Part shown: positions 52,530-60,690 of the stretch, piece by piece
How positions within the stretch are numbered: position 1 is the stretch's first letter
Layout of the letters: every line of letters begins with the position of its first letter
Source of the DNA: Poriferisphaera corsica
GTDB taxonomy: Bacteria; Planctomycetota; Phycisphaerae; Phycisphaerales; Phycisphaeraceae
Assembly: GCF_007747445.1 (NCBI RefSeq)
Contig: NZ_CP036425.1
Span: 1,020,175 to 1,084,174, forward strand
Reading direction: 5' to 3'
Length of the DNA stretch: 64,000 nucleotides
Notes under the pieces: generated by a model
Database searches by the model: none
The model's input: the letters and a program-made list of their open reading frames with translations, nothing else
What the model was told of the DNA's origin: nothing
Translations under genes and position numbers: made by a program

Positions 52530-53051
52530 TCAGCCCGTGCTTGCACGTTTCCCCGAGCTTTGGCTCTTTCTCGTACCCACCACGATCTGATCGATCGTTG
52601 CCACAATCAGCCCAATTATCAAGCCAACCATGATCCCCAATCCACCCCCAACCATTACACCTGCCTTCAAAGGATTGAATCCCCACGACATTGCCACATC
52701 ACCGCTCCCATGCCGCTTCCCATGTCGACTCATCATCTTCACATCTCCCCCACTAACCTCAACCCGTGCATTGCCCGCCTGAATCTCAATCGAGCCCGCT
52801 TCCACTTTCGAGCCGTCATCTGCCTGCATCCGCGTCTTCGGATAGCTCATCTCATCACTATTCTCCGAAGCTTCAAAGAAAACCCCCTCTTTCCCACCAC
52901 CAATCACCACAGCCTCACCACGGGGCCCGTTCGCTTCGAATGAAAAATCACCCGATACCGATTTTCCAATCAATCCACCACTAACTGCACTCAAAACACC
53001 AATAACAACTGTCATCGCCAAAAACACCATAAAAAACCGGATTACGCGCAT
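52530..53051 (-). CDS. Small two-helix membrane protein (paralogue A)
   Basis: 173 residues. An N-terminal helix (about 3-28, VIRFFMVFLAMTVVIGVLSAVSGGLIG), a periplasmic part with GEAVVIGGGKEGVFFEAS, then a C-terminal helix (about 135-162, AGVMVGGGLGIMVGLIIGLIVATIDQIVV) and a basic end. The start at 53051 is chosen for GGGAG five bases upstream. A shorter relative lies at 55251-55529; both share MR.V.RFM at the start and a glycine-rich last helix. The function is unknown. It sits directly upstream of fabG on the same strand. Confidence 0.62.
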   Translation of the reverse strand: MRVIRFFMVFLAMTVVIGVLSAVSGGLIGKSVSGDFSFEANGPRGEAVVIGGGKEGVFFEASENSDEMSYPKTRMQADDGSKVEAGSIEIQAGNARVEVSGGDVKMMSRHGKRHGSGDVAMSWGFNPLKAGVMVGGGLGIMVGLIIGLIVATIDQIVVGTRKSQSSGKRASTG

Positions 53052-53346
53052 GTCTGCTCCCTTTCGTTTCGATAATAAACCCGCCCAAATTTGGACACCT
53101 CCCCCTACACAAGCCTCACAGCATACTGCCATCATTTCCCTTATCGCTAGCCCTATTTCCCCCCAATCCACACATCTGCAGTTTCACCGGGCATAACCCA
53201 CAAATCCGCATCACTACCTAACCTATAAGGCAAGTCCGGCTGTCGCTATTTTTTCAAACCTTGCATTAAATACCTATAGACCACACAACCACAAATGTAA
53301 GCACACGGAGATAACGTTTAAGACTCTATTAAACAGCAGAGATACC

Positions 53347-53844
53347 ATGGATACCAAGACGCTTTATACGACGTATATTTTCGCCCTTAGCCTGCTTCTT
53401 GCCAGTTGTGAATCTACCAAATCGAATACCCACATCAAATCAGCCTCAGAGCAGCCTTCTGAGGTCTCAGCAGCCCCATCTCCTCATATGGCCGAAGAAT
53501 CCACGCAAGCTGCTCAATCGCCGCTCTCTGCCCTTCCTGCCCCTCCAGGCCCCAATGATCCTGCCTTGTCGCCTCCAGAGCGTGCTCAGGTTGCCACGCA
53601 AATGCTCACACGCATGCTCAGTTTAAATGAAGTCCAATCCAGGCAAGTCCACAAGATCTTCCTGACCTCAGCGAAAGAAACTGATCGAGCTTTCGATGAG
53701 CTTTCTGCCAGTAAACGCCACGCTGCTTTCAGACGCATGCAGCAGCAAAAGGTAGATTCCCTGAGATCTATCCTAACTGTCGATCAATACATGGATTACA
53801 TTCGTTATCGCTCAGAACTCAATCCCTATATGCGATTCAAATAA
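53347..53844 (+). CDS. Lipoprotein with Spy/CpxP-like helical domain (copy 1)
   Basis: 165 residues. The signal peptide ends LLLASC (Cys 21). A Ser/Pro/Ala-rich linker (22-80) is followed by a helical domain (about 85-160) with LSLNEVQSRQVHKIFLTSA, ETDRAFDEL and SILTVDQYMDYIRY. This pattern, helices with an LTxxQ-type ending, recalls the periplasmic chaperone/stress family Spy/CpxP, but it is remote. Two neighbours (53970, 54747) share the same domain. AGAGA precedes the ATG. Confidence 0.68.
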   Translation: MDTKTLYTTYIFALSLLLASCESTKSNTHIKSASEQPSEVSAAPSPHMAEESTQAAQSPLSALPAPPGPNDPALSPPERAQVATQMLTRMLSLNEVQSRQVHKIFLTSAKETDRAFDELSASKRHAAFRRMQQQKVDSLRSILTVDQYMDYIRYRSELNPYMRFK

Positions 53845-53969
53845 CCCGCGTCATAACCTTCAAATGCCGCAAAAGCAACATTTCTACAAAAATGTATTTT
53901 TATTTGATTGTGGCGATGACTTAGGCGTTTACCCTGCCTAGTATTCAATGGAAAGGGATTCAAAAAGCT

Positions 53970-54437
53970 ATGACAACTAAAACCGTTAAATCTTCTTCGA
54001 TTTTGACCGCATTCGCAGCTTTAACCATCACACTCCCACTAGCGGGCTGTGCAAACTTCTCATTCCAGAAGCGAGCCGTGGAGGCCTCTCCACAAGCTCC
54101 CATTCAGCGAGCCACCATGGTCACTACAGAAATGGACCAAATCTGTAATCTCAATAATGAGCAGCTCGCTCAGATCCAGGAAATCAATCTCAAGTGTGCC
54201 GAAAAGTGTGATCGCGACTTGCAGAATACCAAGCTCTCACCCGAGCAGCGTGAACGCACCGTACTCCGTAACTGGAACCTGAAAAACGTTAAGTACCAGT
54301 CTGTCCTCACACCAAAACAGTACATAGCTTGGCACAACCGCAGCGACGACATGTTCTCTCAAGCGAACAACGTCGCAATCAGACCACAAAAGCAACACAA
54401 CGCCTCAGCCGCTGATACTGTCACCGCCACAAACTAA
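53970..54437 (+). CDS. Lipoprotein with Spy/CpxP-like helical domain (copy 2)
   Basis: 155 residues. The signal peptide ends LPLAGC (Cys 27). The helical domain (about 55-130) carries CNLNNEQLAQIQEINLKCAE, CDRDLQNTKLSPEQRERTV and SVLTPKQYIAWHNR, matching copies 1 and 3 block by block. Three extra cysteines distinguish it. It is separated from copy 1 by 125 bases and from copy 3 by about 310, the latter containing a strong terminator. Confidence 0.68.
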   Translation: MTTKTVKSSSILTAFAALTITLPLAGCANFSFQKRAVEASPQAPIQRATMVTTEMDQICNLNNEQLAQIQEINLKCAEKCDRDLQNTKLSPEQRERTVLRNWNLKNVKYQSVLTPKQYIAWHNRSDDMFSQANNVAIRPQKQHNASAADTVTATN

Positions 54438-54550
54438 GGCCCTAAACCTCGGCTTTAAATCGTTTCGTGCTGCCAATAAAGCTAGTGAACGATCAACATA
54501 AAAAAATTCTCTCTCATTGAATACAAAACCAAAATCCACTCCCTCCTTAT

Positions 54551-54584
54551 AAGCCCGCACACATTCTCTTGTGCGGGCTTTTTA
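54551..54584 (+). terminator. Terminator after lipoprotein copy 2
   Basis: AAGCCCGCACA (54551-54561) pairs perfectly with TGTGCGGGCTT (54570-54580), followed by T. Confidence 0.92.
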
Positions 54585-54746
54585 TCACCCCTCTTTCAAC
54601 CATGTCCACATAACTCCGCCTCATCCCACACTATGTCTTTTACCTATACCCCTTACTTCTGCTTATCCCAGGCCTAGCATCTCACAAAGCGGGCAGCACG
54701 GGTAACAAATTCCATTCGTTACTCTTCATCAATCGGAGTGAGAAAC

Positions 54747-55160
54747 ATGACCATCTTGACCAAACCGTTCACTGCTATTTGCGCCGTCCTGCTCGCTTTC
54801 TCGTTATTCCTATCGTTAGGCTGTGCTGCTGGGCATGTCGACGCTCAAGACAATACCCCCGCAATGTCTAACCAGCAGTTAGCCAAGCGTATTGCAGACC
54901 GTCTTCACACCGAGGTCGGTCTGAATCAAGAGCAATACCAACAAGTCTATCAACTCAATCTCAAATACATCCCTGAAATGGATCGCATCCTCGATTCAAA
55001 AGAATTCCGCATCAAGAAAGACCGCAAGCTCCGCGAGATCGAGTTGCGTAAAGATAACCAGTACCGCGAAATCCTCACTGACGAGCAATATCAAAAATAC
55101 CTGAAAATGAAGGATCAAATCGTTGCCATGATCCGCGATCAGCACCCCGATACGAAATAA
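54747..55160 (+). CDS. Lipoprotein with Spy/CpxP-like helical domain (copy 3)
   Basis: 137 residues. The signal peptide ends FLSLGC (Cys 26). Almost the whole mature protein is the helical domain: VGLNQEQYQQVYQLNLKYI, EMDRILDSKEFRIKKDRKLR and EILTDEQYQKYLKMKDQI. The start at 54747 is chosen for GGAG eight bases upstream; a GTG three codons earlier lies within that site. It is the most compact of the three copies. It has its own terminator at 55218. Confidence 0.7.
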   Translation: MTILTKPFTAICAVLLAFSLFLSLGCAAGHVDAQDNTPAMSNQQLAKRIADRLHTEVGLNQEQYQQVYQLNLKYIPEMDRILDSKEFRIKKDRKLREIELRKDNQYREILTDEQYQKYLKMKDQIVAMIRDQHPDTK

Positions 55161-55217
55161 ATAAACGTCTCAAGACGTACTGAAAAATACGAAATAACAT
55201 TCTTTCTTTTTTGATTC

Positions 55218-55252
55218 ACCCGCATCGGGCACACCACCCACGCGGGTTTTTT
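55218..55252 (+). terminator. Terminator after lipoprotein copy 3
   Basis: ACCCGC (55218-55223) and GCGGGT (55242-55247) pair across an 18-base loop, followed by six T. It overlaps the end of the convergent gene. Confidence 0.7.
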
Positions 55253-55529
55253 ATTGCGCACCAATACGCTTCTTCCTGCTGAAATACAGATCCCCCCAGC
55301 CGATTGCCACACCGATCACTAACCCTTCAAGAGCACCGATCAAGCCGCCCAGCACAAACCCTTCTCGCCCTTTCGCTTCAACCTTTGTCGGGTCCGTTTT
55401 TCGCTCACCACCAAAAGTGACACCACCCGCCGCATCTCTCCCCATCATGTACCCGCCCCACGCGCTTAGCGCAGCCAACATCCCCATCACCACCACCACA
55501 ATCACCATAAATCGAACCACTTGCCTCAT
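55251..55529 (-). CDS. Small two-helix membrane protein (paralogue B)
   Basis: 92 residues. Helix 1 (about 5-28, VRFMVIVVVVMGMLAALSAWGGYMMG), a short loop (GGERKTDPTKVEAKGREGFV), helix 2 (about 55-77) and a basic end SRKKRIGAQ. It matches the protein at 52530-53051 in start and end but lacks its middle part. The start is taken at 55529; the frame is open further up towards fabD. It lies directly downstream of fabD on the same strand. Confidence 0.6.
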   Translation of the reverse strand: MRQVVRFMVIVVVVMGMLAALSAWGGYMMGRDAAGGVTFGGERKTDPTKVEAKGREGFVLGGLIGALEGLVIGVAIGWGDLYFSRKKRIGAQ

Positions 55530-55624
55530 ATCTCCACCCATCGTCATCAACCCCCACGATCCAATAAAAAACCCACCACAATCGTGATGGGTCTCAATGA
55601 CTATCTTTCGAATAGAATGTCGCA

Positions 55625-56551
55625 TTAAGCTTTCGGCTCGGCAAAGTTCGTGACCTTGCGCTTCCGCTCAATCCGCTTCATCAACCCCGTCAGCACCTTG
55701 CCCGGCGACACCTCAATCATCGGCATCTCCGTATTCGCTGCCGCCCATTGCATCGACTGACTCCAACGCACAGGGCTCGTCAGCTGCTCAACCAGACGCT
55801 TCTTGATCGAATCAACATCCGCCTCATGTAACTCGCCCGTCACGTTTGATAGCACAGGAACCTTCGGAATATCCCAGTTCGTCTTGTCCAATGCCTCGCC
55901 CAAACGATCCGCCGCCGGCGCCATGATCGGACTATGAAACGCACCCGCCACCGTCAGCGGCGTAGGCTTCAAACCCATCTCATTCGCAACACCCACAACA
56001 CGTTCACACGCATCAACGCTACCACTCACCACCACCTGCATCGGCGAGTTGAAATTCGCAGGCACCAAAATCCCATCTTCACGCGCCTTGTCACAAAGCT
56101 CGTTGATGATTTCTTCATTCGCATCACCAGTGATCGCCACCATGCTTGACTCCGACGCATCTGCCGCATCCTGCATCGCCTGACCACGCAACCTCACCAA
56201 ACGCAAACCGTCAATGAAGTCATACGCACCCGCTAAATGAAGCGCCGTAAACTCGCCCAGGCTCAAACCAGCCGTAAAACCGACCGGATCAATCTGACCT
56301 TCTTCAATCAGCGCCTGATAGCACGCCACCGACGTCGTGTAGATCGCCGCTTGTGCAACGTCTGTTTTGCTCAACTGCTCGATCGGCCCTTCAAAGCACA
56401 GCTTCGATAGCTCAAAACCAAGCTCCTTGTCCGCAGCCGCGAACGTCTGAGCCGCAACAGGATATTTATCAAACCAGGCTTTCCCCATCCCAATGGCCTG
56501 TGCGCCCTGTCCCGGACATAAAACAAACGATTGCTTGCCAACTTCACTCAT
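55625..56551 (-). CDS. fabD: Malonyl-CoA:ACP transacylase
   Basis: 308 residues. It loads malonyl groups on ACP for fatty-acid synthesis. GQGAQAIGMG near the N-terminus, GLSLGEFTAL with the catalytic Ser (about 91) and the catalytic His in AGAFHSPIMAPA (about 200) are in place. The ATG at 56551 is used; a GTG directly before is possible. It is on the same strand as fabG, acpP and fabF, but 3.2 kb upstream of fabG, the gap being filled by five unrelated small genes. Confidence 0.95.
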   Translation of the reverse strand: MSEVGKQSFVLCPGQGAQAIGMGKAWFDKYPVAAQTFAAADKELGFELSKLCFEGPIEQLSKTDVAQAAIYTTSVACYQALIEEGQIDPVGFTAGLSLGEFTALHLAGAYDFIDGLRLVRLRGQAMQDAADASESSMVAITGDANEEIINELCDKAREDGILVPANFNSPMQVVVSGSVDACERVVGVANEMGLKPTPLTVAGAFHSPIMAPAADRLGEALDKTNWDIPKVPVLSNVTGELHEADVDSIKKRLVEQLTSPVRWSQSMQWAAANTEMPMIEVSPGKVLTGLMKRIERKRKVTNFAEPKA

Positions 56552-56837
56552 CACGCATTTCTCGATTCCAATTCCGATAAATCAATATTGAACGATCCGA
56601 ATATGTTAGCGTCTCCCCCGTTTTCCACCATCCTCCCCCTCCATCACCTCATCTCCTCCCCCCATCTCAGCCATTCATCACCCCTTATTTTCACTCACAG
56701 CCCCGTTCAGTCGCCAAAACCCGCATAATCTGCAAATTCCGCAAAATCCACATTCAGATCCCTCTCCTTATCCCCGATAACACCCCAGTAAGCACGTTTT
56801 ACACCTTTAGTACTCTGTCCACGCCAAGGCCACCGCC

Positions 56838-58013
56838 ATGCTCAAGCCAGCCCCCACATCCCAGACCCAAGCCCCCACGCTCGCCCCGCGCCCTTCTCGC
56901 CTTCGCTCAGCCGCCGCGGTTGCCCACCTCGCTTCTCGTATTCACACCACCCGCTACAAGCTCCGCAAGATTGCCGACTGGAATCCACTCCCCAACCCAA
57001 CCCCCGGCTACTCCCTCATCCTTGGCATCAATGCCCCGCTCCTCAATCTCCTCCCCCTCCACCTCGAACTCCTTGCCAAACAAAACACACAAAATCTCCA
57101 TGAGATCATCCTCGTCGTCGATACCCCGCATCACCTGCTCAAAACAACACTCCCCCAGCAGCTCACCGCCCAATACCCACAATTCAAACTCCGCTTCCAC
57201 TACTACTCGCCCGAACAATACCTCACCCTCAAAAAGCTCAACTGGTCCAAATGCTATTCCTTCCTCTCATGGGCCCTTGGCCTATCCCTCGTCGAGTCCC
57301 GCTATGCACTCCTACACGACTACGACGCCTTCATTCTCGATCCCAACTTCCTCGAATCTCGCTACGCCAACATCACCCGCACCAACGCCAAATTCCTTGG
57401 CCTCCAAACCTACTCACACTCACAAATCACACCACAAGATAACCTCGCCGCTACATGGGAAATGATCTTCGACGCTCAACACGTCCGCAACAACCACAAG
57501 CCCCTCGATATCTTCAATCGCCTCACCTACTTCCATCACCGTGCCGTTAACCTCGACACCTTCCACTACATTCAGCATCGCTCAAGATCCATCCACGTCA
57601 TCCCCGCCAAAAACTTCAGCACAACCCTCATGCACGCCACGCAAATGATCTGTCAGTGCACCCACCTTCATCAGCAAACCCCATATCTCGCCCCGCAAAA
57701 CACAACCCTTCTCTTGGCCCCTTATCTCCTCTACGCCGCTGGCGATCCCACCCAACTTGAGAACATCACACAACAGCTTAGCGCCAATCATCCCCCGCGT
57801 TTTCTCAATCTCTTTAATCGCAACGCTGATTTCTCTACCCTTATCCCTGATCGATTGAACGGCCTACGCACCATGGCCACCACCATTGAACAAGCTCTCG
57901 GCCATGCATCGCTTCGCCCTGAACCCGCACACTACTTCCATCTCCTTCAAAAACTCATCCCGCATCAGCTCCATCAAGACCTTCAATTCCCAACCCTTCA
58001 GCAAGCCGCATAA
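56838..58013 (+). CDS. Glycosyltransferase-like protein (GT-A type)
   Basis: 391 residues. A basic, Ala/Pro-rich N-terminus (1-45) precedes a nucleotide-sugar-type domain (about 58-260). GYSLILGINAPLL and LHEIILVVDTPHHLL resemble the first strands of family 2-like glycosyltransferases. YALLHDYDAFILD (about 154-166) holds a DxD metal motif. The C-terminal part is helical. The donor and acceptor are unknown. No membrane helix is seen. It is very C-rich and monocistronic. The function call is moderate; the DxD motif in a GT-A context is the main support. Confidence 0.6.
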   Translation: MLKPAPTSQTQAPTLAPRPSRLRSAAAVAHLASRIHTTRYKLRKIADWNPLPNPTPGYSLILGINAPLLNLLPLHLELLAKQNTQNLHEIILVVDTPHHLLKTTLPQQLTAQYPQFKLRFHYYSPEQYLTLKKLNWSKCYSFLSWALGLSLVESRYALLHDYDAFILDPNFLESRYANITRTNAKFLGLQTYSHSQITPQDNLAATWEMIFDAQHVRNNHKPLDIFNRLTYFHHRAVNLDTFHYIQHRSRSIHVIPAKNFSTTLMHATQMICQCTHLHQQTPYLAPQNTTLLLAPYLLYAAGDPTQLENITQQLSANHPPRFLNLFNRNADFSTLIPDRLNGLRTMATTIEQALGHASLRPEPAHYFHLLQKLIPHQLHQDLQFPTLQQAA

Positions 58014-58459
58014 TCATCCTCCCCTCCCCCCAAAAAAAATAAAAATCCTTCCATCCTCCCATACGACACGCTCCTCAGCGAAAAAAGGACTTGATCAAAT
58101 CCACGCCAAGCCCATGACCGCCGGCCATGGGGTGTTTTGCAATGACCGATCAATTGCTCCCAAAACCGAACATTTACACGATGATTAACGCACATAAGAT
58201 CCGCCTGTTATAGTATCGATTAATGCATAACAATCTAACCATTAGTTAGCCTTGTCTGTTATTCCCCTTCACATTGCCATTTCTTTCGCTCTTTCTTCTC
58301 TACAGTTTCCTATCGCATCTCTCTGCCCAATCCATCACCTTCGCCACGCCCACTATCCGTGAAAAATAAAATTGCTCATCATGTTTCTACTCGCATGCCA
58401 AGTAGATACGATATACATCTATTAGTAACCCGTTCTATACTTGATGCGTAGGTGTACCC
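58014..58459. other. Intergenic region before mscS
   Basis: About 450 bases. A frame at 57886-58188 overlaps the previous gene and looks random. A small inverted repeat CTAAC/GTTAG is near 58235-58249. Nothing else is recognised. Confidence 0.4.
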
Positions 58460-59317
58460 ATGCTCAAAGATCTCTGGGCCCATGCCTGGTTCAATAACCT
58501 CGTTGCCTCAATCGTTTTCGTGATCGCGCTGTTGATCTTGCGCGCCTTAACCCTCCGTTGGATTAAAGCTTCGCCAATCAAATCCGGTGACTATCGCCGC
58601 CGCTGGCTTGGCTGGATCCATCAGGCCTTCATCTTCACCGCAATCCTCGGCCTCATCATCATCTGGGCCACTGAAATACAAACCCTCGCCATCTCACTCG
58701 TTGCTTTCGCCGTCGCCATCATCCTCGCCACCAAAGAACTCATCCTCTGCTTCACCGGCGGTATGCTCAAAGCATCCACCGGTATGTTCACCATCGGTGA
58801 TCGCATTCGCATCAACGACTTCCGCGGCCAAGTTGTTTCGCAAGGCATCCTCTCCACCAAGCTCCTCGAAATCGGCCCCGGCGAACGCGCTCATCAATAC
58901 ACCGGCCGCACCCTTAATGTCCCCAACTCACTCCTCCTCTCCGTCCCCACCGTCAATGAAACCATCACCGGCCGATACGGCTTCCTCTCCTTCACCGTCC
59001 CCATCAATATCGATGAAGATTGGCGTCTCCATCAGGATTGGCTCCTCGAAGCCGCCGAGCTTGCCTGCAAGCCACACATCGATGACGCACGTCGCAACAT
59101 CGATGCCTTTGTAGAAAAGAAGTTCATGGACAACATCACTGCCAACCCGCGCGTGGTCCTCACCATTCCCGACGCGGATCACATCGAGCTTGTTGTCCGC
59201 GTCCCCGTACCCGGCGGCGAAGAGGGCCGCATCCAACGACTCATTATCCGCAAGTACCTTCAACTCCGACAGCCACACGAAGAATCCGAAGTTAGCAACG
59301 ATTCATCAAACGCATAA
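58460..59317 (+). CDS. MscS-family mechanosensitive ion channel
   Basis: 285 residues. Three membrane helices (about 11-30, 50-70, 72-100); the third is the pore helix ending FTGGML. The beta domain has the diagnostic GDRIRINDFRGQVVSQGILSTKLLEIG (about 113-139) and VPNSLLLSVPTVN. The C-terminal alpha/beta vestibule domain follows. It releases small solutes on hypo-osmotic shock. TAGGTG stands six bases before the ATG. It is monocistronic. Confidence 0.92.
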   Translation: MLKDLWAHAWFNNLVASIVFVIALLILRALTLRWIKASPIKSGDYRRRWLGWIHQAFIFTAILGLIIIWATEIQTLAISLVAFAVAIILATKELILCFTGGMLKASTGMFTIGDRIRINDFRGQVVSQGILSTKLLEIGPGERAHQYTGRTLNVPNSLLLSVPTVNETITGRYGFLSFTVPINIDEDWRLHQDWLLEAAELACKPHIDDARRNIDAFVEKKFMDNITANPRVVLTIPDADHIELVVRVPVPGGEEGRIQRLIIRKYLQLRQPHEESEVSNDSSNA

Positions 59318-59541
59318 TCGCCTGTTATCTCATATACAAAATCTACAGTTAAGTGTTTTCCGTACTCTCATCGCTTTTCTCCAAAGTGCGTTGTAAATCA
59401 CTTGTTTTTCCCTACAATCTCGCTTCTGAGCAGCATCTCTCTGGGGAGGGTACATCAATCCCGCCAAGTTGTTTCGCCTGTGAGAGAACTACGATCAACG
59501 CGATCGCTGCGCGATGACCACAACCGTATTTGGAGAGATTG

Positions 59542-60321
59542 ATGTTTCTAAACAAACTTACCTGTCGTATCAAAACCACACTAGCCATCTGCGCTCTTAC
59601 ACTCACAGCCAATTTAGCTACCAACGCCACTGTCATGGCAGACACATTCACAATCGATTACGCTGGTGTGTTCCTCATCAACAACGGTGGTGAACTCATC
59701 AGCTCCGCATTACCTGCAAGTCTTTCCAGCGGTTCCGTTGGTGAGCAAAACCAAGTCATGAAGCTTGCCGGCGTTACCTCGTTTCATGGCTTCCGTCTTT
59801 CCTACGATGCATTCATTCTTCGATGGACTGGCAGGACACGCACGCCACTTACCACTGGAGATATGATGCATATCGCCGGTGAATACGACATCACGGTTCC
59901 CACATCGACACCCGTATCTTCAACATTGCATTTTTACGTATCTGACGCAATCTTTAATTACAGCCGCATCAATGGTTATTCTGATGATCCATCTACGCTC
60001 AAAGTCCAGGAGTCAAACACCGGCGCACTGGCGACAAACCTTGTGAACGCCGATGGTAACGACACTCACACCTTTACTTTCAATCATCAAACACCAATCC
60101 TGCAATTCGAAGATAGAGTTGAATGGGAAGCGGGTACGCGCTGGCAGGTCGAGCTAAAAGTGTATGCCTCGCTCGGCCACAATGATCGTATTACTGTGAC
60201 TGTCCCTAATGACTCCATCGACTTTACTCAAGGGACGCTTCCTGGCATCCCAGAGCCTGCATCGCTTTCTTTGTTTGCACTCGGATCACTTGCACTGATT
60301 CGCCGCAAAGAACGCGCATAA
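59542..60321 (+). CDS. Exported PEP-CTERM protein
   Basis: 259 residues. The start at 59542 is chosen for GGAGA five bases upstream. A signal peptide (about 1-34, ending TVMA) is followed by a beta-rich mature domain (about 35-230) without cysteine. The C-terminal sorting tag is IPEPASLSLFALGSLALIRRKERA. It should be exported, cut by an exosortase and displayed at or released from the surface. The function of the domain is unknown. It has its own terminator and belongs to the same class as the protein at 43383-45560, but shares only the tag. Confidence 0.85.
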   Translation: MFLNKLTCRIKTTLAICALTLTANLATNATVMADTFTIDYAGVFLINNGGELISSALPASLSSGSVGEQNQVMKLAGVTSFHGFRLSYDAFILRWTGRTRTPLTTGDMMHIAGEYDITVPTSTPVSSTLHFYVSDAIFNYSRINGYSDDPSTLKVQESNTGALATNLVNADGNDTHTFTFNHQTPILQFEDRVEWEAGTRWQVELKVYASLGHNDRITVTVPNDSIDFTQGTLPGIPEPASLSLFALGSLALIRRKERA

Positions 60322-60343
60322 ATTCTGGAAATAACAATACTCG

Positions 60344-60368
60344 AAGCCCGGCTTTTGCGGGCTTTTTT
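60344..60368 (+). terminator. Terminator after the PEP-CTERM gene
   Basis: AAGCCCG (60344-60350) and CGGGCTT (60358-60364) pair, followed by T. Its T-run is also the left arm of the palindrome at 60361-60384. Confidence 0.88.
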
Positions 60369-60660
60369 GTGCGCACAAAAAAGCAAGTTGCCTGAGTCGC
60401 ATTTGTGTGATTGCGGTCAAAAACTGCTTGTTTTTTAGTAAAATCAGTTCGTCTATGATGGGAACTTGATGTTTTTTTGCAAAGTCGAACCCAAACGATT
60501 CAAAACGAAATACGTACTTTGAAGTGGTAGGCAGATCGGTAACAAGTTGATGTTTCGACGGTTAAATGATGCGTGATTCGTATGCTGTAATTTTTGTGCG
60601 CACGGAGCATTTTCCTGTGCGCACGGTTTGTTCAATTCTCTGCAGGGCAGGGGCGCACAA
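60361..60660. repeat. Second cluster of GTGCGCAC palindromes
   Basis: A perfect 24-base palindrome centred on GTGCGCAC (60361-60384, with six T and six A around the core plus GC ends), two more perfect GTGCGCAC copies (60596-60603, 60617-60624) and a half-site GGCGCACAAAAG (60652-60663). It lies in the convergent gap between the PEP-CTERM and autotransporter genes, the same setting as the cluster at 26372-26607. Confidence 0.65.
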
Positions 60661-60690
60661 AAGAGAATGTTGTTGCCCCGATTTTTGGGA

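Noticed and set aside
57886..58188. Plus-strand frame overlapping the end of the glycosyltransferase-like gene
   Set aside because: Most of it is an alternative frame of the real gene; the remainder is low-complexity intergenic DNA.
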